64,000 nucleotides of DNA from Methanohalophilus mahii DSM 5219 (GCF_000025865.1 NC_014002.1:868001-932000), one strand, 5' to 3'. Counted from the stretch's first letter, positions 1 through 12,596 are shown. Notes: generated from the letters alone by a model not told the origin. Made by a program: numbers and translations.

Positions 1-1
1 G

Positions 2-442
2 CTGGTCTCAAGCAGCAGCAGTATGTCAAAAATCAATATGGGTGATCTTAAATTCCCCTTTATTGCAGGACTGGGATTTGGATTGGCTTACATATCGATT
101 AGCAATTTCAGTGGAGTCTCAATCTTCTGGACACTGGCAGTTGCTAAAATTGAAGGTGCAGCAATATTGCTATTGTTTCTACTCTCAAAAGGCAATCTAG
201 GCATACCGTCTAGAAAAGTGGCTCTGCCTATTCTTATCGCAGGTGTTGGTGACACTGCAGGCAGTATCTTTTTCACAGCAGCAAGTCAGGTGGGAAGGCT
301 GGATATTGCGACGGTTACATCTGCTCTTTACCCGGCAGGCACAGTCCTGCTTTCCTGGATAGTGCTTGGCGAATATCTATCTTCCAGACAATGGATGGGA
401 GTATTGATGGCTTTGTTTTCAGTTATTTTATTGTCTGTTTGA
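2..442 (+). CDS. EamA/DMT-family transporter, C-terminal part (5' end outside window)
   Basis: The reading frame is open to the left edge, so this is the 3' end of a longer gene; EamA proteins are usually about 280-300 residues with ten membrane helices, and only about 146 codons are present. The visible part shows at least four hydrophobic helices and the typical last-half pattern of the family: a segment ending GSIFFTAASQ, then a VTSALYPAGTVLLSW helix, a short GEYLSSRQWMG turn and a final helix. The family exports or imports small metabolites across the cytoplasmic membrane; no substrate can be named. An internal ATG at 23 lies in the same frame but would leave only half a transporter, so I do not take it as the start. 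Confidence 0.8.
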   Translation: MVSSSSSMSKINMGDLKFPFIAGLGFGLAYISISNFSGVSIFWTLAVAKIEGAAILLLFLLSKGNLGIPSRKVALPILIAGVGDTAGSIFFTAASQVGRLDIATVTSALYPAGTVLLSWIVLGEYLSSRQWMGVLMALFSVILLSV

Positions 443-528
443 TATGATACTGACCATTTGTCACAAAATAATTATATAAAACAATCGAGTACTATTGAAG
501 CAGAACTTAAAAAAGGACGATCCCTATT

Positions 529-1848
529 ATGGTAATGGACAAACTCAGTAATTCCCTGCAGGATGCCCTCAAAAAACTCGTAGGTGCCGGACGCATTGAT
601 GAGCGGACGGTAAACGATGTTGTAAAGGATATCCAGAGGGCACTTCTTCAATCCGATGTTAATGTCAAGATGGTGATGCAGCTTTCCAAGAGCATAAAGG
701 AGCGAGCTCTTGATGAGGACGTGCCCCAGGGTATGAATCCCCGGGAACATGTGATACGCATCGTTTATGAGGAACTGATGAAAATTGTGGGCGAAGGTAC
801 TGATATCCCGCTAAAGCCCCAGAAAATAATGATGATTGGATTGCAGGGTAGTGGTAAGACTACAACCACGGCCAAACTTGCCCGTTATTTCCAGCGCAAA
901 GGGCTCAAACCTGCTGTGGTCTGTGCTGATACTTTCAGGCCCGGGGCTTACCAGCAGCTGAAAACCCTCTGTGAATCCCTGAATGTGGCATTCTATGGTG
1001 AAGAAGGCAATCCTGATGCTGTGGGTATAGTCGAAAGGGGACTTGCTGAAATTGACAAATATGATGTGAAAATCATTGATACGGCAGGTCGCCACTCTCT
1101 TGAAAGCGATCTTATAGATGAGATGGAGAGAATCCACGCAATTTCCAGTCCTGATTATAAATTGCTTGTACTTGATGCCGGTATAGGTCAACAGGCAAGC
1201 GAACAGGCAAAAGCATTCAACGACTCAGTTGGAATTTCCGGTGTTGTAATCTCAAAACTTGATGGTACCGCAAAAGGTGGTGGTGCTATGTCTGCTGTTG
1301 CTGCAACCGATTCCTCGATAGCCTTCATCGGTGTTGGTGAAACACCACAAGATCTGGAAAAATTCGAGGCAGATAGGTTCATTTCCCGCCTGCTTGGGAT
1401 GGGTGATCTCAGGTCCCTGATGGAAAAGGCAGAAGAATCCCTCTCAGAAGATGAACTCGATGTCGAGTCCATGATGAAGGGGAAATTTACCCTCAAGGAC
1501 ATGTACAAGCAGCTTGAAGCCATGAACAAGATGGGTCCCATGAAGCAGATCATGCAAATGTTGCCACTGGGTGGTATGGGTATGAAAGTTTCCGATGAGG
1601 ATTATGAAGTTACGGGACAGAAAATGGCACAGTACAAAACCCTCATGGATTCAATGACAGAAGAGGAAATGACAAATCCACGCATTATCGGCAGTTCCCG
1701 CATTAAAAGGATATCCATAGGTGCTGGTTCTAATCCGGAAACAGTTCGTGAGCTGCTGAAATATCACAAACAGATGCAAAACGCCATGAAAGGTATGCGT
1801 GGCGGCAAATTCAACATGAAGAAAATGATGAAGAAAATGGGAATGTAA
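529..1848 (+). CDS. srp54: Signal recognition particle protein SRP54
   Basis: GTPase of the archaeal signal recognition particle; it binds 7S RNA and signal peptides and docks ribosomes on FtsY at the membrane. The 439 residues match the usual length. Order: N-terminal helical bundle (about 1-90), NG GTPase with P-loop [15 protein letters not shown] near residue 104, DTAGRHS and the KLDGTAKGG loop, then a Met-rich M domain from about residue 300 ending in [10 protein letters not shown]. Start at 529; a second ATG at 535 is equally possible, and a purine-rich AAAGGAC lies just upstream. An AT-rich TATA-like stretch (AATTATATAAA) sits near 470. It converges on rpiA with no spacer: the two stop codons touch. 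Confidence 0.97.
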   Translation: MVMDKLSNSLQDALKKLVGAGRIDERTVNDVVKDIQRALLQSDVNVKMVMQLSKSIKERALDEDVPQGMNPREHVIRIVYEELMKIVGEGTDIPLKPQKIMMIGLQGSGKTTTTAKLARYFQRKGLKPAVVCADTFRPGAYQQLKTLCESLNVAFYGEEGNPDAVGIVERGLAEIDKYDVKIIDTAGRHSLESDLIDEMERIHAISSPDYKLLVLDAGIGQQASEQAKAFNDSVGISGVVISKLDGTAKGGGAMSAVAATDSSIAFIGVGETPQDLEKFEADRFISRLLGMGDLRSLMEKAEESLSEDELDVESMMKGKFTLKDMYKQLEAMNKMGPMKQIMQMLPLGGMGMKVSDEDYEVTGQKMAQYKTLMDSMTEEEMTNPRIIGSSRIKRISIGAGSNPETVRELLKYHKQMQNAMKGMRGGKFNMKKMMKKMGM

Positions 1849-2541
1849 TCATTCCCTCAGTTCTATTTTTCCGTCTTTGTAACCGATATACACCTTATCG
1901 GTATTGGTAAATATTCCGTGTTCTACGATTCCGACAACGTTTGACAGTTTATCTGCAAATTCCTGTGGGTTTGGGATCTCTCCGAAAGCAGCATCCATAA
2001 TGAAATTACCATTATCGGATATAACAGGCCCATCTTTTCTGGATGCAGGGCGTATACTGGCTTTTCCGCCCATTTGAGCAACCTGTTGCTGTACAAGTTC
2101 ACGGGCACATGGCAGGACTTCCAATGGAATAGCCATTGATATTGTATCGCTTATCTTTGAGTCATCCACAACTACAATGAATTTGTTGGCAGAAAGGGAT
2201 ACTACTTTTTCCCGAAAGTGAGCACCTCCGCCTCCCTTTACCACATTGAGATTTGAATCGACTTCATCGGCACCATCGATTGCAATATCAAGCACGGGAT
2301 TTTCAGCCAGGCTTGTCAGGGGTATGCCTGCCTGTATAGCCAGCATTTCCGACTGGTATGATGTGACAACTGCCCTTATATCCAGTCCCTTTTTGACCTT
2401 TTCTCCCAGGGCCTTGATCGCGTAAGCAGTTGTGGAGCCGGTACCCAACCCCACGATAGATCCGTCCTTCACAAGTTCGGCTGCGGCCCTGCCGGCGGCT
2501 TCCTTGCCCGGATGATGACCTTTTGTGTTCCTATTTGTCAT
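1849..2541 (-). CDS. rpiA: Ribose-5-phosphate isomerase A
   Basis: Interconverts ribose 5-phosphate and ribulose 5-phosphate. In methanogens, which lack a complete oxidative pentose phosphate pathway, it serves the ribose supply for nucleotides. Length 230 residues, as expected. Visible family motifs are VGLGTGSTTAYAIKALG near the N-terminus (phosphate loop), DIAIDGADEVD and VVKGGGGAHFREK (catalytic Asp, Glu and Lys), and a C-terminal VGIVEHGIF segment. The start is ATG with GGCAGGATC just upstream. It begins 11 bases after the aspS stop, so aspS and rpiA are probably co-transcribed. Its stop abuts the srp54 stop on the other strand. Confidence 0.97.
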   Translation of the reverse strand: MTNRNTKGHHPGKEAAGRAAAELVKDGSIVGLGTGSTTAYAIKALGEKVKKGLDIRAVVTSYQSEMLAIQAGIPLTSLAENPVLDIAIDGADEVDSNLNVVKGGGGAHFREKVVSLSANKFIVVVDDSKISDTISMAIPLEVLPCARELVQQQVAQMGGKASIRPASRKDGPVISDNGNFIMDAAFGEIPNPQEFADKLSNVVGIVEHGIFTNTDKVYIGYKDGKIELRE

Positions 2542-2552
2542 GATCCTGCCTC

Positions 2553-3884
2553 TTATGGGGAAAGACGCCTGCGGTCTCTGGGGAACAGTACGACGTCGCG
2601 GATGTTCTCCACTCCAAGCATGGTCATCACAAATCTTTCACAACCCAAACCCCAGCCAGAGTGTGGCGGCATTCCGTAACTGAAAGCGCGGAGATAGAAA
2701 TCAAAGCCTTCAGGGTCAAGTCCCTGATCTGCTATCCTGTTTTTGAGCATTTCCGGAACGTGTATGCGCTGGGCACCGGAGGAGAGTTCCATGGTCCTGT
2801 GCATCATATCAAATGACTTGGAGAATTCAGGTTTTTCCTCGTAGGGCATGGCATAGAACGGTTTTATTTCGGTTGGCCAGTCTATGATAAAATAATGCTC
2901 TTCCCCTGTTTCCTGGAATACATGTTCCCCGATCGTGTGTTCGGAAAGGGTGGACAGGTCGTCTCCCCATTTCAATTCCTCTTCACCATGGGAGTTGACA
3001 ATATCTATCGCTTCCTGATACGTCAGTTTGAGGAATGGGGTTTTTGGGACCTTGAGTTCGATTCCGAGTACTTCAAGAGCATCGGGTACGTTTTCTATGA
3101 CCTGATTGTAAACATATTCCACCATGTTTTCGAGGATTTCCATTACATCGAAGTGGTCGACAAAACTCGCTTCTATATCAATAGATGTAGCTTCGTTCAA
3201 GTGGCGGCGGGTGTCATGTTCTTCTGCACGGAAAATCGGTCCAATCTCAAATACCCTGTCCATCCCACCGGACATCAGGATTTGCTTGAAAAGCTGTGGG
3301 CTCTGGTTGAGGAAAGCCTCCCTGTCGAAATATGTAATCGGGAAAAGGGCAGTGCCTCCTTCGGTTGCTGTGGCTACAACCTTGGGACTTGAAGTTTCCA
3401 GGAATCCATCATTTGCAAGATAATTCCTGACAGCATGCAGAACCTCATGTCTTATCCTGAATATGGCATTTGTTCTGCTTCTTCTCAGGTCTATGAAACG
3501 TGAATCCAGTCTTGTGTCGAGTTCAGCATCCACTTTTCCTGTGGTATCCAGGGGCAGGGGAGAGTCTGCTTCATTGAGCAGTTCTATCTCGTCGGGTATC
3601 AATTCATAACCATTAGGGGCTTTTTCTTCCGGCTTGATACTGCCTCTGACAGAGATAACTGATTCCCGGATAAGTTTTCTGGCGAAATTGAACAGTTCCC
3701 TGTCGATTTTCTTCTTCACAAGGGTAACCTGGGCTCTTCCCTGTCTGTCCCTTAATACAACAAAACAGATTCCTCCAAGGTCACGTACCTCATGTACCCA
3801 ACCTGCAAGAGCAACCTTGTCGTCTCCGATTTTACCGGGGTCGATTTGTGTAGTATAATGTGTCCTTAAATTTTTCAATGACAT
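2553..3884 (-). CDS. aspS: Aspartyl-tRNA synthetase, archaeal type
   Basis: Class II synthetase charging tRNA(Asp); 443 residues from the chosen start. N-terminal OB-fold anticodon-binding domain (about 1-110, with [15 protein letters not shown]), then the catalytic core with motif 2 [15 protein letters not shown] and motif 3 [14 protein letters not shown] near the C-terminus. The frame opens 24 codons earlier, but ATG at 3884 is preceded by GGTGGA at proper spacing and begins as homologues do ([10 protein letters not shown]), so I place the start there. Many archaeal enzymes of this family are non-discriminating and also charge tRNA(Asn) for later amidation by GatCAB; the sequence alone does not settle that here. 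Leads the aspS-rpiA unit. Confidence 0.96.
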   Translation of the reverse strand: MSLKNLRTHYTTQIDPGKIGDDKVALAGWVHEVRDLGGICFVVLRDRQGRAQVTLVKKKIDRELFNFARKLIRESVISVRGSIKPEEKAPNGYELIPDEIELLNEADSPLPLDTTGKVDAELDTRLDSRFIDLRRSRTNAIFRIRHEVLHAVRNYLANDGFLETSSPKVVATATEGGTALFPITYFDREAFLNQSPQLFKQILMSGGMDRVFEIGPIFRAEEHDTRRHLNEATSIDIEASFVDHFDVMEILENMVEYVYNQVIENVPDALEVLGIELKVPKTPFLKLTYQEAIDIVNSHGEEELKWGDDLSTLSEHTIGEHVFQETGEEHYFIIDWPTEIKPFYAMPYEEKPEFSKSFDMMHRTMELSSGAQRIHVPEMLKNRIADQGLDPEGFDFYLRAFSYGMPPHSGWGLGCERFVMTMLGVENIRDVVLFPRDRRRLSP

Positions 3885-4113
3885 TTGTCCACCTTGATTT
3901 AATTGATATTGTGAATATGATTTCTGGTCATTATCGGTTTTCCTCTTAAAAAACATTCCTGTAAATATATCTAACCATCTGTTTAAGGGGCCTGTAACAG
4001 ATTATACTTAACTATTTAATAAATGAACACATAGAAGGAGCAAAACTCAATAGGAGACGCTAGCTACAGTTTTTGTGTTCTCTTTTTGTTTATTTTTTAC
4101 ATTTATTATTTAA

Positions 4114-6042
<1,929 letters not shown>

Positions 6043-6053
6043 GGTGGTAAAAA

Positions 6054-8528
6054 ATGGCAGACTATGATGATATAAATCCTCTCGATGAAAAAATCGAACA
6101 GCATGACGGAGAAGGTGGACGTGTAGTTCCGGTGCTTATCCAGGATGAAATGAAGCGTTCATATATTGATTACTCGATGAGTGTTATTGTGGGAAGGGCA
6201 CTACCTGATGCCCGTGATGGTCTGAAGCCGGTACATCGCCGTATTCTTCATTCGATGAATGAAGCCGGTATTACTCATGATAAGGCGTACAAGAAATCTG
6301 CCCGTGTAGTGGGTGATGTATTGGGTAAGTTCCATCCGCACGGTGATACTGCTGTGTATGACAGTTTGGTGCGTATGGTCCAGGACTTTTCCCTGCGTTA
6401 TCCGTTAATAGATGGGCAGGGTAACTTTGGATCTGTTGATGGTGATTCTGCTGCGGCAATGCGTTATACAGAAGTCCGCATGGATAAAATAACCACTGAA
6501 ATGCTTGAGGATATCAAAAAGGGAACTGTTGATTTCAAGCCTAACTATGATGGTTCCCTGGAGGAACCTGAAGTCCTGCCTTCAAAGTTGCCAAACCTGC
6601 TCTTGAATGGCTCCACCGGTATTGCTGTGGGAATGGCGACCAACATGGCTCCTCATAATCTCGGGGAGGTCGTGGATGCTACTGTCAAATTGATTGATGA
6701 CCCTGAAACTGAACTTGCAGAACTTCGAAAGATCGTTAAAGGACCGGATTTTCCTACTGGTGGTATCATAATGGGTACCAGTGGGATCAAGAGTGCCTAT
6801 GAGACAGGACGTTCCCCTATCTACCTGCGTGCAGTGACTGAGATAGAGGAGATGAAGAATGATAAATACCGCATAGTTGTATACGAACTTCCTTATCAGG
6901 TGAACAAGGCACGCCTTGTGGAATCCATCGCCAACCTCGTGAGGGATAAAAAAATAGAGGGTATTTCGGATCTGAGGGATGAATCCGGCAGGGAAGGTAT
7001 GCGGGTGGTAATTGAACTTAAGAAGGCAGCCAACCCCAAAGTCCTGCTTAACCAGCTCTACAAACAGACCCAGCTTGAAACCACATTTGGTATCATTAAC
7101 CTGGCTCTGGTTGACGGGGTCCCTCGCGTTCTTAATCTCAGGGAACTGATCCAGATATATCTCAAACATCGTATAGATGTTATCAGTAGGCGTACAGTTT
7201 TTGATCTAAGGAAAGCCGAGGAAAGAGCACATATTCTACAGGGGCTAAAGGTCGCGTTGGATAACATCGATGAAGTTATCAAATTGATACGCGGCTCTTC
7301 TACCACAGAGGAGGCAAGGGAAGGGCTTATAAGTAATTTCGATCTGGATGAAATTCAGGCCAAAGCCATTTTGGACATGAAGCTGCAGCGTCTGACTGGA
7401 TTGGAGAGGCAAAAGATCGATGAAGAGTATAATGGTCTGATCGATACAATTGCCGACCTTAAAGATATCCTTGCAAACGATGAGCGTAAATATGCGATTA
7501 TCAGGGATGAAGTACTGGAGTTGAAGGATAAATATGGTGATGAGCGCAGAACCCTTATTCAATCTAGCCGTGAAGAACTTGCGGATGAAGACCTGATACC
7601 CGAGGAAGAAGTGGTTGTAACCTCTACACAGAGTGGTTATATCAAGAATATCCCTCTCCAGACATATAATATGCAGCATCGGGGCGGTCGTGGTGTGAGA
7701 GGGATGGAAACAAAGGAGGATGACACTGTGGGAAGCATCTTTGTGGCTTCTACCCACGATTATATCCTCTTTTTCACAAACCGTGGTAAGGTTTACTGGC
7801 AAAAGGTCTATGATATTCCCCGGGGAAGCCGCCAGTCCAGAGGGAAGGCTATTGTGAACCTGCTGGAACTTGCTGAAGGGGAATCAGTAAATGCTATGAT
7901 CCCGGTGCATGATTTTGAGAATGATCGCTACCTGTTCATGGGCACCCGTGATGGGACTGTGAAACGTTGCAGTCTTTCGGATTTCAGTAATCCCCGCAAG
8001 GCCGGTATTATTGCGATTTCCCTGAAAGAGGGGGATGAACTTGTAAATGTTCTCCAGACCGACGGAAATCAGGACATAATGCTGGCTTCAAGGCATGGTA
8101 AAGCCCTGCGTATCTCTGAAGAAGATGTGCGTGTGATGGGCAGGACTGCCCGTGGTGTGAGGGGCATGAAACTGGCAGGTCCGGATGTTATTGTAAGCCT
8201 GGATGTTGTAGATTCTGATGGTACCCTGCTGACCGTTACAGAGAATGGTTTTGGCAAACGCACGCCATTTGATGAGTACCGCACCCTTCGTCGTGGAGGG
8301 CAGGGAGTGATAACCATTTTCACTGATATGCGCAATGGTCCCGTGGTCACTGTAAAAACAGTGGAAGATGATGATGAGATCATCCTGACAAGCTCTGCCG
8401 GCATTGTGATGCGTATCCCTGTGACAGATATTAGGGTGCAGGGGCGTAACACCAAGGGTGTAAAAATTATGAATATCAGGGAGAAGGATAAATTGGTCAG
8501 TTTGGCCAGGATTAAAAAAGAGGAGTAA
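6054..8528 (+). CDS. gyrA: DNA gyrase subunit A
   Basis: DNA cleavage and wrapping subunit of gyrase, 824 residues. ATG 6054 is preceded by GAGGTGG. The catalytic tyrosine is Tyr138 in [11 protein letters not shown]. The quinolone-pocket region reads [11 protein letters not shown], with Thr99 where E. coli has Ser83 and Asp103 matching Asp87. The C-terminal half is a six-bladed beta-pinwheel with repeated G[RK]GxRGM motifs; the GyrA box is QHRGGRG rather than the canonical QRRGGKG, which still gives a positively charged wrapping strip. Translationally close to gyrB (11-base gap), so both are probably one transcript ending at the hairpin overlapping the stop codon. Confidence 0.97.
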   Translation: MADYDDINPLDEKIEQHDGEGGRVVPVLIQDEMKRSYIDYSMSVIVGRALPDARDGLKPVHRRILHSMNEAGITHDKAYKKSARVVGDVLGKFHPHGDTAVYDSLVRMVQDFSLRYPLIDGQGNFGSVDGDSAAAMRYTEVRMDKITTEMLEDIKKGTVDFKPNYDGSLEEPEVLPSKLPNLLLNGSTGIAVGMATNMAPHNLGEVVDATVKLIDDPETELAELRKIVKGPDFPTGGIIMGTSGIKSAYETGRSPIYLRAVTEIEEMKNDKYRIVVYELPYQVNKARLVESIANLVRDKKIEGISDLRDESGREGMRVVIELKKAANPKVLLNQLYKQTQLETTFGIINLALVDGVPRVLNLRELIQIYLKHRIDVISRRTVFDLRKAEERAHILQGLKVALDNIDEVIKLIRGSSTTEEAREGLISNFDLDEIQAKAILDMKLQRLTGLERQKIDEEYNGLIDTIADLKDILANDERKYAIIRDEVLELKDKYGDERRTLIQSSREELADEDLIPEEEVVVTSTQSGYIKNIPLQTYNMQHRGGRGVRGMETKEDDTVGSIFVASTHDYILFFTNRGKVYWQKVYDIPRGSRQSRGKAIVNLLELAEGESVNAMIPVHDFENDRYLFMGTRDGTVKRCSLSDFSNPRKAGIIAISLKEGDELVNVLQTDGNQDIMLASRHGKALRISEEDVRVMGRTARGVRGMKLAGPDVIVSLDVVDSDGTLLTVTENGFGKRTPFDEYRTLRRGGQGVITIFTDMRNGPVVTVKTVEDDDEIILTSSAGIVMRIPVTDIRVQGRNTKGVKIMNIREKDKLVSLARIKKEE

Positions 8529-8551
8529 GTGTAGCCTTTAAGGTTACACTT
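8527..8551. terminator. Hairpin between convergent gyrA and symporter genes
   Basis: An 11-bp stem (AAGTGTAGCCT paired with AGGTTACACTT, one G-T pair) and a 3-base loop spans both stop codons of the convergent genes. It could end transcription or protect the 3' ends from either side. No long T-run follows, so the terminator role is inferred from position and stem strength. Confidence 0.55.
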
Positions 8552-10133
8552 ATTTCCCGTAACATCTTTTTATATGTTCTGTAGGTGTCGGTTCTGTCAT
8601 ATAACTAACAACAACGGCTACGATTGCTGCAAGGGGTGTTGCAACGAGAATCGGGTCCACAACTGTCCAGGTGCCGGTCAGGAGAGTATCCGTTCCGAAT
8701 ATGAATTTGCAGATTCCCAGCGGGACTGCTTCTTTTGCATGAACAAAACCCAGCCAGAACAGGCTTGCAAAGGTTCCAACTAACAGGCTTGCAGTCGCTC
8801 CCTCTTTTGTCATGCGTGGCCAGAACAAAGCTCCTGCATACATCGGTAAAAAGGCCGCTGCACATAATCCAAAAAAGATTGCTGTGGCACGGGCGATTAT
8901 ACTAATAGGCAGGATGTAAGCCAATATCACACTTATCAGAATGGTTGTTGCAATTCCCAATCTTGTAATATTGACAGTTTTGCCGACTTCACCTTTCTTG
9001 ACAAACTGGCGATAGAAATCATGTCCTATTGATGTTCCCATTGTATGGTACTGGGAACTTAAGGTTGACATGGCGGCTGCCAGTAAGGTTAACATGAATA
9101 GGATGACAAAAGTTTCAGGCATTGCATCGTTGATATATTGTGGAATTATCAGATCGGTATTTCCTCCCACTACAGCTACGGATATCAACCCTTCTGTTTT
9201 GTAAAAGAAAGCATTGGAAAGAGAACCGACTATAAAGGCAACCCCTGTCATCATCAAAATGAATGGCCCGCCTACAAGGACTGCCCGGTTCAATGCCCTG
9301 TCATTCTCCACTGTCATGAACCTAACAGCCAGTTGAGGTTGGGCAAGGACACCGATACCCACTCCCAGTATCAGGGTAGATACCAATGTCCACCAGATAG
9401 GCGAGCCCAAGGCGGGCATTGCCGTCCATCCCAGATGTCCCCCTGCTGCAAGTGAATCAGGAACCAGGGGTGTCATTGCTGTGAGTGTCTGATGTGCTTC
9501 AGTGATCCCTCCCAGTTTGATATAGGTAAGTGTAAGCAGGACAAGCATTCCTACGAACATGAATGCTCCCTGAAGGGCATCGGTGTACATAACTGCTATC
9601 AAACCCCCGGTGATAACGTATGCTGCAACAATTACCGTAAGTAAAAGGACTGCAACATCATAATTAATGCCCAGTGTTGCTTCAACAAAACGGGCTCCTC
9701 CAATCAGTACGATTCCTGCATAAAGGGGCATAAATACTCCAATTAGCGCACCCGAAAAACCCTGTATGAAACGTGACTGGAATCTGCGTCCTAGTAACTC
9801 AGGAAATGTAACCGCTTTTAGTCTTAATCCCATGCGGCGCGTTCTGGATCCAAAAAACACAAATGCGATGAGAATCCCGACAATGATGTTCATTACCGCA
9901 AGCCAGAGCAATCCCATTCCCAGTGCACCGGCAGCCCCGCCAAAACCAATGATTGCCGAGGTACTGATAAATGTGGCACCATAGGAAAGGGCAAGTATAT
10001 AGGGATTGATGTGCCTGCCGGCGACCATATAATCGTCAATTTCCTTTGTTTTTTTGTATCCAAGCATTCCCAGATAAAAAATTATCATGAGGTAGATCAG
10101 GACAATTACACCAAGGACTGGTGTGCTTATCAT
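8550..10133 (-). CDS. Sodium:solute symporter (SSS family)
   Basis: Membrane protein of about 527 residues with roughly 13 hydrophobic helices. It begins with the LIYLMIIFYLGMLGYKKTKEIDDYMVAGR pattern of SSS transporters (shown here only as family style: helix, then DYMVAGR) and contains the STSAIIGFGGAAG and YVITGGLIAVMYTDALQG segments that carry the family's Na+ and substrate sites. Members move proline, pantothenate, sugars or organic acids with Na+; the substrate here is unknown, compatible-solute or organic-acid uptake being likely in a salt-adapted methanogen. ATG 10133 has GGAGG seven bases upstream; the in-frame ATG at 10139 has it too close. It overlaps the end of the small accessory gene by four bases. 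Confidence 0.9.
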   Translation of the reverse strand: MISTPVLGVIVLIYLMIIFYLGMLGYKKTKEIDDYMVAGRHINPYILALSYGATFISTSAIIGFGGAAGALGMGLLWLAVMNIIVGILIAFVFFGSRTRRMGLRLKAVTFPELLGRRFQSRFIQGFSGALIGVFMPLYAGIVLIGGARFVEATLGINYDVAVLLLTVIVAAYVITGGLIAVMYTDALQGAFMFVGMLVLLTLTYIKLGGITEAHQTLTAMTPLVPDSLAAGGHLGWTAMPALGSPIWWTLVSTLILGVGIGVLAQPQLAVRFMTVENDRALNRAVLVGGPFILMMTGVAFIVGSLSNAFFYKTEGLISVAVVGGNTDLIIPQYINDAMPETFVILFMLTLLAAAMSTLSSQYHTMGTSIGHDFYRQFVKKGEVGKTVNITRLGIATTILISVILAYILPISIIARATAIFFGLCAAAFLPMYAGALFWPRMTKEGATASLLVGTFASLFWLGFVHAKEAVPLGICKFIFGTDTLLTGTWTVVDPILVATPLAAIVAVVVSYMTEPTPTEHIKRCYGK

Positions 10134-10255
10134 GAGCATGCCTCCGTTTCTTCGCCGTCATTCCATTTCAGTATACCGTATATCATGCAGCTTATTGCAC
10201 CGGCTATACACAGGATGTATGCTATCCATATTTGGGGGTCTTCTATTCCAAGCAT
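10130..10255 (-). CDS. Small single-helix symporter accessory protein
   Basis: A 41-residue protein: MLGIEDPQIW, one membrane helix (IAYILCIAGAISCMIYGI), then LKWNDGEETEACS. ATG 10255 is preceded by GAGGTG at good spacing; the frame also opens upstream to 10387 but that part has no family-like content. The gene ends inside the start region of the SSS symporter, so the two are translationally coupled. Small proteins of this shape directly upstream of SSS symporters are known in archaea and annotated as symporter small accessory protein; I infer it is a subunit or assembly factor of the downstream transporter. Confidence 0.8.
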   Translation of the reverse strand: MLGIEDPQIWIAYILCIAGAISCMIYGILKWNDGEETEACS

Positions 10256-10572
10256 GAGGGCACCTCTATATATGCTATATTGACACATGCTAACATATTT
10301 CATAAATATGTTTTTATTGGAATGTGTAACAGGGTTAATATCTGGAAAATACTTGTCTGTTACTTTTTTATTCAATAAAGAAAGCACCGGATGTTGCCTG
10401 ATTTCTGGTAATCAGCGAGTTTCACACAAGCTATTGAATTACCCAAAAAGAATATAGGGTACGTAGGATATTTTCCATATAATTCCGCAGAAGGATGCTG
10501 TGACCAAATCTTTTTATGTAAATATACTTACTATTGACCCTATATCCGATTAAAAAAAAGAAGGCTTATGAG
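10256..10572. other. Intergenic region between divergent symporter and pdxS genes
   Basis: No gene seen. It should hold promoters for both directions. On the plus strand a TATA-like TAAATATACTT near 10518-10528 lies about 50 bases before the pdxS start. On the minus strand AT-rich sequence (ATAAATATG-type) lies near 10295-10315. The in-frame extension of the small accessory ORF through this region has no recognisable protein character. Confidence 0.5.
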
Positions 10573-11469
10573 ATGGAACTTGAAAACTTAAGGCACGGTA
10601 CTGAACTCATTAAAAGAGGGTTTGCCAGAATGCAGAAAGGCGGGGTAATCATGGATGTAACCAACCCCGAACAGGCGAGAATCGCCGAAGAAGCAGGAGC
10701 TGTGGCTGTAATGGCCCTGCAGGCAGTTCCGGCTGATATCCGTAAGGCAGGTGGAGTGGCCAGGATGGCAGACCCGGAAATCGTTGCGCAGATAATTGAT
10801 ACCGTAACAATTCCTGTAATGGCAAAGGCCAGGATCGGGCATTTTGTGGAAGCCGAAATCCTTGAATCCCTGGGAGCTGATATGGTCGATGAGTCTGAAG
10901 TCCTGACTCCTGCAGACGAAATGTATCATATTGATAAAACCGGGTTTACTGTTCCTTTTGTATGTGGTGCAAGAAATCTTGGTGAAGCCCTGAGGCGCAT
11001 CAATGAAGGTGCGGCAATGATACGTACCAAAGGTGAAGCAGGTACCGGGGATGTTCGTGAGGCTGTGCGCCACATGAAAAAGATCATGGGTGAAGTACGT
11101 GAACTTGCCGGCAAGGATAAGGAAGAACTCATCAAGGTTGCGCGTGATATCGAAGCACCCATAGAACTTGTTCTGGAATCTGCAGACTTACAGCGTTTGC
11201 CTGTGGTAAACTTTGCAGCAGGTGGTGTTGCCACTCCCGCAGATGCTGCTCTCATGATGAGACTGGGTGCGGATGGTGTTTTTGTAGGTTCTGGAATATT
11301 CAAGGCTGAGAATCCTGAAATGATGGCCAAAGCAGTTGTGGAAGCCGTTAACAATTATGATAACCCCGAAAAACTGGCAGAGATTTCCAGGGGAATTGGT
11401 TCAGGAATGAAGGGCATGAGTGCTGATACTATACCCCCTGAAGAAGCTTTGCAGACACGTGGCTGGTAA
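10573..11469 (+). CDS. pdxS: Pyridoxal 5'-phosphate synthase, synthase subunit PdxS
   Basis: Makes PLP from ribose 5-phosphate, glyceraldehyde 3-phosphate and ammonia passed from PdxT; forms a dodecamer. From ATG 10573 the protein has 298 residues, the normal family length. The (beta/alpha)8 barrel shows GVIMDVTN (Asp28), [10 protein letters not shown] with the imine-forming Lys85, [15 protein letters not shown] and the phosphate loop [14 protein letters not shown]. The frame opens at 10534, but the 13 extra codons are Lys-rich and not conserved in the family; GAAGG precedes 10573. Followed after 19 bases by pdxT. Confidence 0.97.
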   Translation: MELENLRHGTELIKRGFARMQKGGVIMDVTNPEQARIAEEAGAVAVMALQAVPADIRKAGGVARMADPEIVAQIIDTVTIPVMAKARIGHFVEAEILESLGADMVDESEVLTPADEMYHIDKTGFTVPFVCGARNLGEALRRINEGAAMIRTKGEAGTGDVREAVRHMKKIMGEVRELAGKDKEELIKVARDIEAPIELVLESADLQRLPVVNFAAGGVATPADAALMMRLGADGVFVGSGIFKAENPEMMAKAVVEAVNNYDNPEKLAEISRGIGSGMKGMSADTIPPEEALQTRGW

Positions 11470-11488
11470 ATTATCAACGGTGAAATTG

Positions 11489-12088
11489 ATGCGTATCGGT
11501 ATAATCGCCATACAGGGTGATGTTTCCGAACATATTGATGCCGTAGAACGTGCTCTTTGTGAAAAGGGCATTGAAGGAGAAGTGCTGGAAATCCGTCATG
11601 AAGGCATTGTGCCCCTGTGTGATGCCGTTATACTACCCGGCGGGGAAAGTACAACATTGGGCCGCCTGATTGAAAGAGAAGGGATTGCAGGTGAAATTCA
11701 GAATGCTGCAAAGAACGGCATCCCTGTCCTTGGCACCTGCGCCGGCTTGATCCTTGTTGCAACTCGCGGGGACGAACAGGTACATAAGACCCATCAGCAT
11801 CTTCTCGGTCTGATGGATGTGAAAGTGAACCGGAATGCTTTCGGAAGGCAGAGGGAGTCCTTTGAAGTTGATTTGGATCTTCCATTCCTGGATTATCCCT
11901 ATACAGCAATTTTCATCCGGGCACCTGCAATCATGGATGCGGGCCCGGAAGTTGATGTATTGTCAACAATTAATGGGAGAATTGTAGCAGCAAGACAAAA
12001 CAATGTACTTGCTCTTGCTTTCCATCCCGAACTGACACCTGATCTACGGCTACATCATTATTTCCTGGATATGATTTCGGGTATCTGA
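11489..12088 (+). CDS. pdxT: Pyridoxal 5'-phosphate synthase, glutaminase subunit PdxT
   Basis: Class I-type glutaminase that feeds ammonia to PdxS. 199 residues from ATG 11489, which follows GGTGA. Visible features: ILPGGESTTLGR oxyanion region, nucleophile Cys84 in VLGTCAGLILVA, and the catalytic His179-Glu181 pair in LAFHPELTPD. The open frame extends upstream to 11420 inside pdxS, but homologues start at MRIGIIAIQGD. The pair pdxS-pdxT marks de novo PLP synthesis by the DXP-independent route. Confidence 0.97.
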   Translation: MRIGIIAIQGDVSEHIDAVERALCEKGIEGEVLEIRHEGIVPLCDAVILPGGESTTLGRLIEREGIAGEIQNAAKNGIPVLGTCAGLILVATRGDEQVHKTHQHLLGLMDVKVNRNAFGRQRESFEVDLDLPFLDYPYTAIFIRAPAIMDAGPEVDVLSTINGRIVAARQNNVLALAFHPELTPDLRLHHYFLDMISGI

Positions 12089-12163
12089 AGTCAGAAATTT
12101 AAAAATCATAAATGTAATATACCTCTACCTTACTATTTTATTATCTATCAAGGAGATTTAAAT

Positions 12164-12568
12164 ATGATAAAACTCACAGAAGATATGAAAGAATCAATTG
12201 CCAGTGTCAGGCCGCTTCCTTTTGCCACCGCTTCTAAAGACGGTATACCAAATGTAATTCCTATCGGTATGTGCAAACTGGTGGATGATGCAACTATCTG
12301 GATTGTGGATAACTACTTTATGAAAACCCGCAATAATCTTGAAGAAAATCCTAAAGCATCACTTTATGTGTGGGGGGAAGGTTCAAAGGGCTGCTTCCAG
12401 ATAAAAGGAGATGTTGAGATTAAGACTGAAGGTGATGAGTACGATGATGCATATGCCATGGCAAAGGAAAAAGGAGAGAAATACCCTGCCAAGGCTCTGA
12501 TTGTCATGAAAATTACCGATGTCTTTGAGTGTAAAGGCGGCCCTGAAGCTGGAAAGAAGTTACTCTAA
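12164..12568 (+). CDS. Pyridoxamine 5'-phosphate oxidase-like FMN-binding protein
   Basis: 134 residues with the split-barrel flavin fold: FATASKDGIPNVIPIGMCKL strand pair, then MKTRNNLEENPKASLYVW and a FQIKGDVEI segment. AAGGAG sits just before ATG 12164. Methanogens have several such small proteins, most of unknown role; despite its place next to pdxST it lacks the features of true PdxH and I do not assign it a role in PLP salvage. It faces the FilR1-like gene and shares a hairpin with it at the 3' side. Confidence 0.85.
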   Translation: MIKLTEDMKESIASVRPLPFATASKDGIPNVIPIGMCKLVDDATIWIVDNYFMKTRNNLEENPKASLYVWGEGSKGCFQIKGDVEIKTEGDEYDDAYAMAKEKGEKYPAKALIVMKITDVFECKGGPEAGKKLL

Positions 12569-12573
12569 AACAT

Positions 12574-12596
12574 GTTAGTCCTTTTTTGGGACTAAC
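12574..12596. terminator. Shared hairpin between convergent genes
   Basis: Perfect 8-bp stem GTTAGTCC / GGACTAAC with a T-rich loop, covering the last codons of the minus-strand gene and lying six bases past the plus-strand stop. Position between convergent genes suggests a bidirectional 3'-end signal. Confidence 0.55.
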
